DNA from: Robiginitomaculum sp.
GTDB taxonomy: Bacteria; Pseudomonadota; Alphaproteobacteria; Caulobacterales; Maricaulaceae
DNA: 64,000 bases
Assembly (NCBI GenBank): GCA_021776635.1
Contig: JAJFFN010000009.1
Span: 62,001 to 126,000 of the forward strand
Direction of reading: 5' to 3'
Positions within the stretch are counted from its first letter, which is position 1. Every line of letters starts with the position of its first letter. The notes beneath the pieces are model-generated. The model searched no databases, was not told the origin of the DNA, and saw only the letters and a list, made by a program, of their open reading frames with translations. Both the position numbers and the translations under genes were made by a program. This document shows positions 54,487 through 63,364 of this stretch, piece after piece.

Positions 54487-55077
54487 TTAATCTATGGCTT
54501 TGACGGCTTTGCGAACAGACGCAATATTGAATTTTTTGCTGTACAAATGCTCGACAACTGCTTGCGCGGTTTGCGAAGCAATCTCATCTACATTGGCCAA
54601 TGCTTCCGCACGGGTTTTTTGTATCTTGGCTTCTGCTTGGGCCATTTGCTTTGCGGCTTGTTCGTCGGCTGTCTGCATTTCTGTTTCCAGTTCGGACGTA
54701 ACGCTGGCGCGGGTTGTTTCAGCCACATTATGAGCCTTAGCGCGGGCATCTGATAGGGATTGCTCATAGGCTTTCCCGGCCTGCTCTGCCTCGCGCCCCA
54801 TCCGCGCCGCACTGTCGAGGTCATCGGCAATGCGGTTGGAGCGTTCTTCTAAAATTCCACCAAGACGAGGCAAAAGCACTTTAGCCAACAAGAACAACAA
54901 TAACCCGAAAGTTATTGCAAGCCAAAAGATCTGTGATGGATATGTAGCGGTATTTAAAGGTGGAAAAAGCCCGCTCTCTGCATGCTCAGTTACATGTTCT
55001 ACGGCTTCTTTAGCGTTCTCACCTGCGAGCCCTACCATCACAGAAGATGCGGCCATTAGTGTTGCAAAAGTGCTCAT
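54487..55077 (-). CDS. atpG: F0F1 ATP synthase subunit b'
   Basis: A 196-residue b'-type stalk subunit. Residues 1-45 form a variable, partly hydrophobic N-terminus; the membrane helix is at about 48-70 (YPSQIFWLAITFGLLLFLLAKVLLPRLGGILEERSNRI), followed by a long charged helix. The membrane-proximal PRLGGILEERSNRI is typical of b' (AtpG/AtpX). It is 26 bases after atpE and 19 bases before atpF. Confidence 0.9.
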   Translation of the reverse strand: MSTFATLMAASSVMVGLAGENAKEAVEHVTEHAESGLFPPLNTATYPSQIFWLAITFGLLLFLLAKVLLPRLGGILEERSNRIADDLDSAARMGREAEQAGKAYEQSLSDARAKAHNVAETTRASVTSELETEMQTADEQAAKQMAQAEAKIQKTRAEALANVDEIASQTAQAVVEHLYSKKFNIASVRKAVKAID

Positions 55078-55103
55078 AACCTTAGTCCTGGTTAGTCAGT
55101 TTA

Positions 55104-55331
55104 TTATACAGCGTAAATTAACAAGAAAGCGATAAGCAATGAGAAAATGCCGAGCGCTTCTGTCACGGCGAAACCGAAAATCAGGTTGCCGAACTGGCCT
55201 TGTGCTGCTGATGGGTTGCGGATGGCGGCGGACAGATAGTTACCGAAAATGTGGCCAAGGCCAACACCGGCACCAATCATGCCTGAACAAGCCAGGCCTG
55301 CGCCGATTAGTTTTGCTGCTTCTGCTTCCAT
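55104..55331 (-). CDS. atpE: F0F1 ATP synthase subunit c
   Basis: A 75-residue proteolipid of the rotor ring: two membrane helices joined by the polar loop RNPSAAQGQ (Arg38-Asn-Pro). The proton-carrying carboxylate is Glu58 in [10 protein letters not shown]. The Gly-rich first helix ([17 protein letters not shown]) packs the ring. No sodium-binding residue pattern (Gln-Ser-Thr-Glu set) is evident, so it should be proton-driven. AGGAG lies before the ATG. Confidence 0.96.
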   Translation of the reverse strand: MEAEAAKLIGAGLACSGMIGAGVGLGHIFGNYLSAAIRNPSAAQGQFGNLIFGFAVTEALGIFSLLIAFLLIYAV

Positions 55332-55396
55332 GATAAAATCTCCTAATGGTTTGTTTAAGTGCAGTTAAAGTTAATGTCTTCTTTCAGTGGTGGGCA

Positions 55397-56179
55397 TTAA
55401 TGCCCAGGGTGCAGTGCGTCATTGATATACACACTGGTTAGAATAGCGAACACGTAGGCTTGCAAGAAGGCCACGAGAATTTCTAATGGTGTCAGAACAA
55501 CGACCATAATGAAGGGTGCGATAGCACCAAGTTTTGCGGCACCAGTAAGTGCGCCAAACAACATAATAATGAATATTGCGAACAATTTAAGCATAATATG
55601 TCCCGCCAGCATATTCGCCCACAACCGAATTGAATGGGAGAGGGGACGCGATATAAATGAAATAACTTCAAGCAACACGACGAACGGCAAGATGACAACT
55701 GGAACGCCGCTTGGAACAAACAGCTTCAAAAATTTTAATCCATGTTTCCAAAGGCCGACTATCACAACGGTAAAAAACACCATTAATGCCAAGGCAATCG
55801 TAACAATAATATGTGACGTAGTCGTGAAAAAGAACGGAATGAGACCCAGCACATTCGCAAATAGGATGAACATAAACAGTGCGTAGATAAATGGGAAAAA
55901 CTTAAGCCCGTCGCGGCCTGCCGTAGAGCGGATCATATTCGCGACAAATTCGTAAGATATTTCGGCCATTGACTGTAAACGGCCTGGAACCAACGCTTTC
56001 TTGGAGGTACCTGTGAACAAAAACAAACCAATCAAGGCAACGGCAATGCTCATCATAAGGGCGGAATTTGTAAAGGTTACGTCGTAACCAAGCAGCTCAA
56101 AATGCCCGAACTTCTCAAAGGCCGGGTGGATTTCAAATTGTTCAATCGGATCTAATCCGCTTGTCTTACCTTCAGCCAC
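55397..56179 (-). CDS. atpB: F0F1 ATP synthase subunit a
   Basis: A 260-residue stator subunit with five to six membrane helices. The essential arginine is in PLSHSIRLWANMLAGHIML (near residue 185), facing the c-ring glutamate. The N-terminal segment DPIEQFEIHP is typical for alphaproteobacteria. It lies between atpI and atpE, 65 bases before atpE. Confidence 0.95.
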   Translation of the reverse strand: MAEGKTSGLDPIEQFEIHPAFEKFGHFELLGYDVTFTNSALMMSIAVALIGLFLFTGTSKKALVPGRLQSMAEISYEFVANMIRSTAGRDGLKFFPFIYALFMFILFANVLGLIPFFFTTTSHIIVTIALALMVFFTVVIVGLWKHGLKFLKLFVPSGVPVVILPFVVLLEVISFISRPLSHSIRLWANMLAGHIMLKLFAIFIIMLFGALTGAAKLGAIAPFIMVVVLTPLEILVAFLQAYVFAILTSVYINDALHPGH

Positions 56180-56208
56180 TCCAGGCTCCTAAATTCTCTT
56201 TGGCAAAT

Positions 56209-56538
56209 TTAGCTTTCGCTATTTTGCGCACTCATATTTTTGGCCATCTGCACAATACTGCGCGTTCCGGCTATAAACCCTAGAATAATGCCTGCCAACA
56301 AACCCCAAGGTTTGGTAGCCGCAAAATAATCTATACTATACCCAATGCCACCTGCCACGACGACAGACCCGACAAATGCGCTGGCATAATTTACACCAAC
56401 GGCCCAACCAGAAACATCTTTCTCATTTTTTGGTTCTGATTTTGCTTTGGCGGATTTTAGTTTTTCCCCCAATTTGCGCAAGTCTTCCGAACGATCTTGA
56501 TTTGATGATATTTCTCTTTCAGTATTTAGTTTGGGCAT
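56209..56538 (-). CDS. atpI: ATP synthase assembly protein AtpI/AtpZ family
   Basis: A 109-residue protein with a charged N-terminal third and two membrane helices (about residues 45-68 and 77-98, the latter GLLAGIILGFIAGTRSIVQM). It belongs to the AtpI/AtpZ group, which helps assemble the c ring and may carry ions. First gene of the F0 operon, in the usual place 29 bases before atpB. The 167-base gap to smc upstream probably holds the operon promoter. Confidence 0.88.
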   Translation of the reverse strand: MPKLNTEREISSNQDRSEDLRKLGEKLKSAKAKSEPKNEKDVSGWAVGVNYASAFVGSVVVAGGIGYSIDYFAATKPWGLLAGIILGFIAGTRSIVQMAKNMSAQNSES

Positions 56539-56705
56539 AGCTTTCGACTCATGTAAGATGGTCTCCCATCAAACGCGGGCAACTTACGCGTGGTTGTTTT
56601 CAGTGTCAACAAAGTGCTTAGCACTTAAGTATTTGATTTATATGACAAAAAATATTTAATTGCACAATGCAACATACGCACTGCAAAGATTTCGCATTTG
56701 CTTTC

Positions 56706-59700
56706 CTAGGCGGTCATTTTTTCGGCAGCTTGCAAGTCGATAGACACCAATTGTGATACGCCTTGTTCTGCCATTGTTACGCCTAAGAGGCGGTCCATTC
56801 TTGCCATCGTGACAGGGTTGTGGGTGATTGCGATGAACTTTGTCTCTGTCGATTTGCACATTTCATCGAGTAAATTACAGTACCGTTCAACATTTGCATC
56901 ATCAAGAGGGGCATCAACTTCGTCGAGTACACAGATTGGCGCTGGATTTGATAGGAAGACTGCGAAAATTAACGCGGTTGCGGTCAAAGCTTGTTCTCCA
57001 CCAGACATCAAGGACATATTTCCAAGTCGTTTTCCTGGTGGACTGACTAAAATTTCCAGACCAGCTTCCAATGGGTCATCATTTTCGCTTAATGTTAGTG
57101 ACGCATGCCCACCACCAAATAAAGTCGTAAACAACCGTCCGAAATGTCCATTGACTGTATCGAATGCAGCAATAAGTCGTTCACGTCCCTCAGAATTCAA
57201 ATTTTCAATGCCTTCACGTAATTTTGCAATAGCAGCTATTAAGTCTTGGCGCTCATCATTCATAGCGGCGAGGCGCATCTCTTGTTCAGCGGCTTCTTCG
57301 TCGGCGCGTAAATTAACCCCGCCAAGTTTTTCACGCTCCCCTGACAAACGCTCTAATTTTTGCTCAATGCTATGTTCGTCCATTTTATTATCTGGGCTTA
57401 GCTCTTCAAGCTGCCCTTTAAGCGCGCCAGGAGCACAAGCCAGGCTTTCTAAAATTCGCGCTTGGATTTCTTCTTTGCGTTCCCCCGCAGCAATATGCCT
57501 GGCCTCTGCAGCAGCGCGCGCTTCACGGGCTTGGCCAAGATCACGTTCATTCGCTCGTAATTTGCTGTCAACTTCACGCAAATTGTTTTCGATATTTGCA
57601 AGTGCGTCGCTCGCATCACCCCTGCGTTTTTCTGCTTCGCTCAATTCATTCAACAAGGCTTGTTGTTTTTTAGTGAACACGTCCGGGCTCTCTTGTGCAG
57701 CGCTTAAGGCTAGCGCTGTCTCGGCTTCTCGTCCTTGTAAACTTGTAATGCGTTCCTTGGCATGATCGCCACGGCCATGCCAATCTTTCAACTCCTGCTC
57801 GACGGCAGCAAGGCGAGCGGTCCGCGCCTGCGCTTCATTTTTTAAGCTGCGGTATTGTGCACTGGCTTCATCGGATTGCTCGCGGGCAATATTCAGACTT
57901 TCACGTAAATTACGAAGTTCGTCTTCAATTTTTTCATCAGTATCAGCAGTTGCAAGCACATGGCTAGCCTGCGTGAGCGCATTTTGTGTATCCGCAAGTT
58001 CAGTTTGTCGGCGGGCTAACCGGTCTTCCAGAGTTGTTTTTTGTTCAGCCTTACGGGCTTGGTCAGTTTCAAATGTATTTAATGAAGCACGTGCATTGCG
58101 ATCTTCGTCTTCTAAGTTTGGTAACATTTGTCTGGCATCGCGCGCTTTTTCTTCTGCTTGACGACGGGCTTGTTGTGCAGAGCGCCAAAGAGTTTCGGCT
58201 TGGTCAACAGACTTTACAAGCTTAGTTAACGCATTTTCAATTTCATCAATACGGTTCTTGTTTTCAAGCTTGATAGCAGCTGTGGATTTTATATCTGCTG
58301 ATGATGTAAAACCGTCCCAACGCCATAGGTCCCCTTCTAAACTGACAAGTCTTTGCCCAGGCAGTAAATTTTTAGACTGTAGTGGGCCGTCTGCTGCGGC
58401 GACAACACCAATTTGACTTAGACGTGCCGATAACACTTGCGGGGCATCCACATAATTCGCGAGCGGCATTATATCTGCGGGGAGTGTAGCGTCTGGTGTC
58501 GTCGCGCCTTGCCAACATAATGGCAAATCAGCGGCAAGCCCTGCGTCCAAATCATCGCCGAGCGCAGCCGCTAGGGCGGCCTCATAGCCTTTTTGTGTAG
58601 TTACTTTTTCAAGTGCAGGTACCCAGCTTTGCTCTGCGCGCCCTGCTTCATTAACAATGCGCGATAACGCTTTGTGTTCAGCTTCGGCATGGGAAAACTC
58701 ATTGCGTGTTTTGCTTAGTTTTTCGTGCAGCTCTCTTTCGTGTTCTATAGCTTCGTCGCGCGCATTGCTCGCAGCTTGTTCTTCTTCTTTGGCCTGTAAA
58801 AGAGCCGATGCGGCAGTTTCAAGAGCCGCAGCAAACAGATTTTCACTAGCCGCATTGTTTTTATTGTCCTTAAGGTTTTGTAGCGCGGTAAGAACAGTTT
58901 CCAGATCGTTTTCTAGCCTAGTTTTATTCCCGTTAAGCCGTTCACATTCCCGTTTTGCACCTGCGTAATTTGCCGCTTGCTCTGCAGATTTACGGGTTAA
59001 ATCAGAGACCTCGGTTTCGAGTGTATTACGGGCAAGGATGGCTCTGCTGGCAGTTTCCTCGGCGTCTGCAAGTGCTGAGCTGGTATCTTTTGCAGATTTT
59101 AACTTGGTGAGTTCTTCACCGAGGCGGGTCGTTGCATTTTTCGCGTCAACCACAATGTTTTCTTCGCGTTCAATGTCACCTTTTAGGAATGCGAGCCTTG
59201 ATTCCAACTTGTTTATCTCGGATTTGGCAGCATCCGCGTCATTCTCTAATGCTTCTTTGGCGGCGTTAAGGCGACCACAAATAGCGGCGGCAACAATTTG
59301 TTCTTCGCGGTGTGGCTCAAGCTTGGCGGTAATTTCAGTGACTTCGGTTGTGAGAACGGTGACAACGGATGTCAGCTCTGAGACACGTATTTCGCTGTTT
59401 TTAAAAGCCTGGCTATTGTTATCGAGGGACGACAAAGCTTGCTCCCAACGTTTCAACCATAATAATGTGCGGTATTCGCGTATTTCCCCGGCTAAGCGTT
59501 TAAACCGCGCGGCTTGACGTGATTGCCGGCGTAAACTTAAGAGTTGGCTCTCGATTTGGCTTAGGACGTCTTCAAGCCTGTCAAGATTAGTTTCCGCAGC
59601 CCGCAAGCGTAATTCTGCCTCGTGGCGCCGCGTATGAAGACCGGAAATACCTGCAGCTTCTTCCAAAATCTTACGGCGGTTTTCCGGCTTGGCGGATATC

Positions 59701-60164
59701 AATTCGTTAATCTGGCCTTGGCGGACTAGGGCAGGGGAGTTGGCTCCTGTTGAGGCATCGGCGAATAAAAGCTGCACATCTTTGGCGCGGACGGTTTGTC
59801 CGTTGACGGTGTATTTAGAGCCTGCGCCTTTGGTAATTTGACGGGTGACTTCTAATGTGTCGTCATCGTTGAACATTGATGGGGCAATACGGGCTGAATT
59901 GTCTATTTCAAGAATTACACTCGCTTGGCCCCGCGCAGGCCGGTTTTTTGTGCCAGAGAAAATGACATCATCCATGGCTTTGCCGCGCATGGCTTTTGCG
60001 GAATTTGCGCCCATAACCCAGCGGATGGCTTCGAGCAGATTAGATTTGCCACAGCCGTTTGGGCCGACAACCCCAGAGAGGCCCGGTTCAATCTGAAAAG
60101 TGGTAGGTTCTACAAAGGATTTGAAACCTATCAATTTAATCTGATTAAAACGCAATGACCCCAT
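56706..60164 (-). CDS. smc: Chromosome segregation protein SMC
   Basis: A 1152-residue condensin ATPase. Walker A is GPNGCGKS at residues 34-41; two long coiled coils flank a hinge near residues 520-640; the ABC signature MSGGEQALTATALIF and Walker B VLDEVDAPLDDANVERYC lie near the C-terminus. Together with ScpA/ScpB it organises and separates chromosomes. The mutY-DUF721-dsbA-smc order is conserved in alphaproteobacteria. It is transcribed toward the atp operon and starts 17 bases after the DsbA-like gene. Confidence 0.96.
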   Translation of the reverse strand: MGSLRFNQIKLIGFKSFVEPTTFQIEPGLSGVVGPNGCGKSNLLEAIRWVMGANSAKAMRGKAMDDVIFSGTKNRPARGQASVILEIDNSARIAPSMFNDDDTLEVTRQITKGAGSKYTVNGQTVRAKDVQLLFADASTGANSPALVRQGQINELISAKPENRRKILEEAAGISGLHTRRHEAELRLRAAETNLDRLEDVLSQIESQLLSLRRQSRQAARFKRLAGEIREYRTLLWLKRWEQALSSLDNNSQAFKNSEIRVSELTSVVTVLTTEVTEITAKLEPHREEQIVAAAICGRLNAAKEALENDADAAKSEINKLESRLAFLKGDIEREENIVVDAKNATTRLGEELTKLKSAKDTSSALADAEETASRAILARNTLETEVSDLTRKSAEQAANYAGAKRECERLNGNKTRLENDLETVLTALQNLKDNKNNAASENLFAAALETAASALLQAKEEEQAASNARDEAIEHERELHEKLSKTRNEFSHAEAEHKALSRIVNEAGRAEQSWVPALEKVTTQKGYEAALAAALGDDLDAGLAADLPLCWQGATTPDATLPADIMPLANYVDAPQVLSARLSQIGVVAAADGPLQSKNLLPGQRLVSLEGDLWRWDGFTSSADIKSTAAIKLENKNRIDEIENALTKLVKSVDQAETLWRSAQQARRQAEEKARDARQMLPNLEDEDRNARASLNTFETDQARKAEQKTTLEDRLARRQTELADTQNALTQASHVLATADTDEKIEDELRNLRESLNIAREQSDEASAQYRSLKNEAQARTARLAAVEQELKDWHGRGDHAKERITSLQGREAETALALSAAQESPDVFTKKQQALLNELSEAEKRRGDASDALANIENNLREVDSKLRANERDLGQAREARAAAEARHIAAGERKEEIQARILESLACAPGALKGQLEELSPDNKMDEHSIEQKLERLSGEREKLGGVNLRADEEAAEQEMRLAAMNDERQDLIAAIAKLREGIENLNSEGRERLIAAFDTVNGHFGRLFTTLFGGGHASLTLSENDDPLEAGLEILVSPPGKRLGNMSLMSGGEQALTATALIFAVFLSNPAPICVLDEVDAPLDDANVERYCNLLDEMCKSTETKFIAITHNPVTMARMDRLLGVTMAEQGVSQLVSIDLQAAEKMTA

Positions 60165-60181
60165 ATATAACCCTGATTTTC

Positions 60182-60877
60182 CTAATGTTCTACGACTGGC
60201 TTTGTCTCAGTTTTAGACGGTGTAATGCCTAAAATTGGTTCTAAAACTTTATCGAAGTCTTCAATGGTAAAGACTTGTTCTTTAACGCCATTAATGAAGA
60301 AGGTGGGTGTGCCAGTAACACCGGCGTTAGAGCCTGCGTCAGCGACAGCATTCAATTTATCAATTTGGTCTTGGTTTGACATACAAGCATCGAAGTCGGC
60401 CTCACTCATACCTGCAGATTTTGCCAAAGCTACATACTCATCTTTTACTGTAGCTGAGCTTAAAATTTGTGCTTGTCGCTTCATTTGAACACCAATCATG
60501 CCAAAAAATTTATCCTCTCCTGCACAATTGGCTAGTAAATGACCAACATTGGCTAAGGAAACATTGCCTGTTGGAAATTCACGGTAAATATAACGGACTT
60601 TACCTGTATTCACATATTTAGTTTTAAGATCAGGCCAAACAGAAGTATGCCAATTTGCGCAATGCCCGCACGTAACAGAAGCATATTCTACAATTGTGAC
60701 CGGTGCATCGCCAGAACCAAGTGCATGATCTGTTGCGACTTCGAATGCCGTCCGCTTGCCATTTGAGGTTTTTGCTGAACTCGTATCCTTATCAGAACAT
60801 GCATTTATCAACAATGCAGAAGCACTAATAATCATGGTCGTCTTGGCGAACGAAACGAATCGGTTGGTGTAAGTCAT
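60182..60877 (-). CDS. DsbA-like thioredoxin-fold lipoprotein
   Basis: A 231-residue DsbA family protein with a lipoprotein signal (lipobox LINAC). The active-site CxxC is CGHC (VTCGHCANW), and the cis-proline loop is TGTPTFFINGV near residue 200. It probably makes or rearranges disulfides in the periplasm while membrane-anchored. The ATG at 60877 is preferred, with GAGAG ahead; an upstream frame from 60910 would place Arg/Glu residues before the signal. It follows a second DsbA-like gene by 76 bases. Confidence 0.9.
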   Translation of the reverse strand: MTYTNRFVSFAKTTMIISASALLINACSDKDTSSAKTSNGKRTAFEVATDHALGSGDAPVTIVEYASVTCGHCANWHTSVWPDLKTKYVNTGKVRYIYREFPTGNVSLANVGHLLANCAGEDKFFGMIGVQMKRQAQILSSATVKDEYVALAKSAGMSEADFDACMSNQDQIDKLNAVADAGSNAGVTGTPTFFINGVKEQVFTIEDFDKVLEPILGITPSKTETKPVVEH

Positions 60878-60953
60878 AGGGCACTCTCTCAATTTAAGCC
60901 AAAATGGCAAGGATTTATAAAGGTTTTGTTAAGATTTGGGTGTGGGTAAAAAA

Positions 60954-61682
60954 CTAGGGCTTGCGTATAGGAGAATACTCTTGTGCCAACAGCTTATTTA
61001 AGTGTTTGGATAAGGGTAAATAATTACTGCCCTGCTTATAAATTTCACCATTGATAATGAAACTTGGCGCAGAAGAAATATTTGCCTTTTGGGCTAATGA
61101 AACCGAATAATAGATTTGGTCTAGGCCTTCTTGTTCTTGCAAACATGCATTCATAGCCGCTTCGTCTGGCAGTCCTGCTTTTTTCGATATCTCCAGATAC
61201 TTTTCTTTGCCTTTGCCTGCTTCCAAAGCAACAAAAATATTATCTCTTTCTGTCATTTGGTGCTCAATCATCTTAAAGTATTGGTCCTCAGGCGCACAAT
61301 TGGCAATTTGAAAGCCAATGACGGCAATATTTGGTGCAGGGTTAGTGGGGAATTCCCGAAAAACGACACGCAGTTTATTTGTAGCGACATAAGTTTTCTT
61401 GATGCCTGGCCAAATTGAATTGAACCAACTGGCACAATGCGGGCACGTCACAGACGCATAAATGATCATGGAAATCGGGGCCGCAGGTGAGCCTAGCACA
61501 TGGTCACCTTTTATTTCGCTATAGGTACCGTCTGCATTTGCATCTGTTAACAGAGTGGATTGCTGCGTCGTCACATCAGAAGACTGCGGGAGAGGTGTCG
61601 TTTGTGCCGCTGCTAGAGGTACAAGAGATGCGGTGGCAAATAGTGATAATGATAAGGCGGTTGTTAATGTGAGAAGTTTCAT
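60954..61682 (-). CDS. DsbA-like thioredoxin-fold protein, exported
   Basis: A 242-residue DsbA family protein with a cleavable signal peptide (about 26 residues, ending PLAAAQ). The active site is CPHC (VTCPHCASW), and the cis-proline loop is SSAPSFIINGE. It is a paralogue of the following gene but is soluble rather than lipid-anchored and has the CPHC dipeptide of classic DsbA oxidases. Its start overlaps the DUF721 stop by four bases. Confidence 0.9.
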   Translation of the reverse strand: MKLLTLTTALSLSLFATASLVPLAAAQTTPLPQSSDVTTQQSTLLTDANADGTYSEIKGDHVLGSPAAPISMIIYASVTCPHCASWFNSIWPGIKKTYVATNKLRVVFREFPTNPAPNIAVIGFQIANCAPEDQYFKMIEHQMTERDNIFVALEAGKGKEKYLEISKKAGLPDEAAMNACLQEQEGLDQIYYSVSLAQKANISSAPSFIINGEIYKQGSNYLPLSKHLNKLLAQEYSPIRKP

Positions 61683-62230
61683 TTTCTATCCAGTTTGTTG
61701 GTTCGCGATTTGATGTTTTGTCCAAGTCTGTCGAGAGCAGATTTAAGGGTTTCATTTTTATCAGTCTGTACCATTTTGGATACAGAATGTTGATTATCCA
61801 TAGATGTTTCAGCGTTCTTTTTGGTGTTAATTTGAATGCGACCTTGTTTGACGACAATTTTGCTTATGGTATCTGCGCCGAGAAACTGATTAACTTTATC
61901 GCGTATTTGATTACTGTCTGCTTGCAACATCGCTGCGGCGGGGCCTTTGGCTTCAATCTGTAAGGTTTTAGCCCCGATTGATCCGCGAACTGCGGTAGGT
62001 TTGGACAGTGCCGCCCATTTCTGCCCAATAATTTCAGGCCAATGTGCCCGCAAAGAATTTACGCCCGGACCAAATTTGCGTGACAAAGGGCGTAAGACCT
62101 TGTTCGTAGCGCGGCTCGCGCTTGGGGCATGGCGATATTGCGGTTTGCCTCTATTTTTTTGCAAATAGGCAAGCGAGTTGCCCCGCCGCTTACGGGTTTT
62201 TATGCTATCATGATTGAGATAATCGTTCAT
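61679..62230 (-). CDS. DUF721 domain protein
   Basis: A 183-residue protein of the DUF721 (DciA-like) family. The core motif LRAHWPEIIGQKWAALSKPTAVRG, followed by TLQIEAKGPAAAMLQADSNQIRDKVNQFLG, is the KH-like fold found in the DnaB-loader DciA of many bacteria. A basic N-terminal extension and a charged C-terminal tail flank it. It may load the replicative helicase (inference from the family). It is divergent from mutY with 57 bases between them. Confidence 0.85.
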   Translation of the reverse strand: MNDYLNHDSIKTRKRRGNSLAYLQKNRGKPQYRHAPSASRATNKVLRPLSRKFGPGVNSLRAHWPEIIGQKWAALSKPTAVRGSIGAKTLQIEAKGPAAAMLQADSNQIRDKVNQFLGADTISKIVVKQGRIQINTKKNAETSMDNQHSVSKMVQTDKNETLKSALDRLGQNIKSRTNKLDRK

Positions 62231-62263
62231 ATATGCACAATCGCTAATAAATAGGGAAAAGTC

Positions 62264-62278
62264 TAGGGTCAGGACCTA
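62264..62278. repeat. Near-palindrome between DUF721 and mutY
   Basis: TAGGGTCAGGACCTA, a near-perfect inverted repeat similar to the TAGGG-N5-CCCTA element at 26984-26998. It lies 10 bases before the mutY start. Confidence 0.3.
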
Positions 62279-62287
62279 TTAAATACC

Positions 62288-63364
62288 ATGAAATCTTCGC
62301 AACATATAATGAGCATGCGCTCCACCTTGCTACACTGGTATAATAAAGAGGGACGCACATTACCATGGCGCATTAGACCAGAAGACCGGGCAAATGGCAT
62401 AAAAGCTATTCCTTATGAAATATGGCTGTCAGAAATAATGTGCCAACAAACCACTACAACTGCCGCAAGTGCTTACTGGCATAAATTTTTAGAGAAATGG
62501 CCACGGGTAGAAGATTTGGCTTTTGCGCATAGAGACGAAATTTTATCCGCTTGGGCGGGGCTTGGGTATTATGCACGTGCCCGTAATCTTCATAAGTGCG
62601 CAAAAATAATTTGCCAAGAATATGGAGGTTGTTTTCCTAAAACGGAAGCCGAACTTCTAAAATTGCCAGGTGTCGGGCTTTATACGGCGGCGGCAATATC
62701 TGCCATTTGTTTTGGCGCACCTACTAATGTTGTAGACGGAAATGTTGAGCGCGTCATATCGCGTATATTTTGCGTAAAAACAGAAATGCCAAAAGCAAAA
62801 CTTGAAATACGTCAGTTGGCAGCAAAGTTGGCGGATCCAAAACAACCAGGTGATTATGCACAAGCCTTGATGGACCTAGGTGCGCATATCTGCAAACCCA
62901 AAAATCCAAATTGTGTTTCTTGTCCGTGGACGACTGAATGTGGCGCATGCGAAGCAGGGACTATGGAGGATTATCCAAAACGTAAACCCAAAGCCCAACG
63001 CCCCGTTCGTTACGGCGCGGTTTTCTATATCGAAGATGCAGACCAAATATGGCTGCAACAACGCCCGACGGAGGGTTTACTCGGCGGTATGATGGAGCTT
63101 CCTGGAACCAAATGGACAACTGCAAAACAAACTATCGAAAACCTTTTAGAACAAGCACCTTTTCAAAGCAATTGGCAGCAATCCAATGTTGAAATAAAGC
63201 ATGTTTTCTCCCATTTCACATTACTCTTAACCGTGTTTATAAGCCGGGCGAGGGTTGACACTTTCGAAATAAGTGCTGATCTTAATAAATTAGATAATTA
63301 CGCGCTGCCAAGTTTGATGCGAAAAGCCATTGCTCTGGCTAGGACACTACTACCCGATCCGTAA
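62288..63364 (+). CDS. mutY: A/G-specific adenine glycosylase
   Basis: A 358-residue base-excision enzyme that removes adenine opposite 8-oxoguanine. The catalytic Glu is in SEIMCQQTT (near residue 50) and the helix-hairpin-helix with catalytic Asp in LPGVGLYTAAAI...VVDGNVERV (near residues 115-155). The iron-sulfur cysteines have the spacing C-X6-C-X2-C-X5-C near residue 200. A C-terminal NUDIX-like domain recognises 8-oxoG. It overlaps the convergent tail-fibre-like gene by 26 bases. Confidence 0.95.
   Translation: MKSSQHIMSMRSTLLHWYNKEGRTLPWRIRPEDRANGIKAIPYEIWLSEIMCQQTTTTAASAYWHKFLEKWPRVEDLAFAHRDEILSAWAGLGYYARARNLHKCAKIICQEYGGCFPKTEAELLKLPGVGLYTAAAISAICFGAPTNVVDGNVERVISRIFCVKTEMPKAKLEIRQLAAKLADPKQPGDYAQALMDLGAHICKPKNPNCVSCPWTTECGACEAGTMEDYPKRKPKAQRPVRYGAVFYIEDADQIWLQQRPTEGLLGGMMELPGTKWTTAKQTIENLLEQAPFQSNWQQSNVEIKHVFSHFTLLLTVFISRARVDTFEISADLNKLDNYALPSLMRKAIALARTLLPDP

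Noticed and set aside
56809..57765. 318-codon open frame on the plus strand within smc
   Set aside because: It is antisense to the coiled-coil and head region of smc, is extremely Ser- and Ala-rich in the way expected of the complement of Glu/Ala codons, and has no ribosome binding site.
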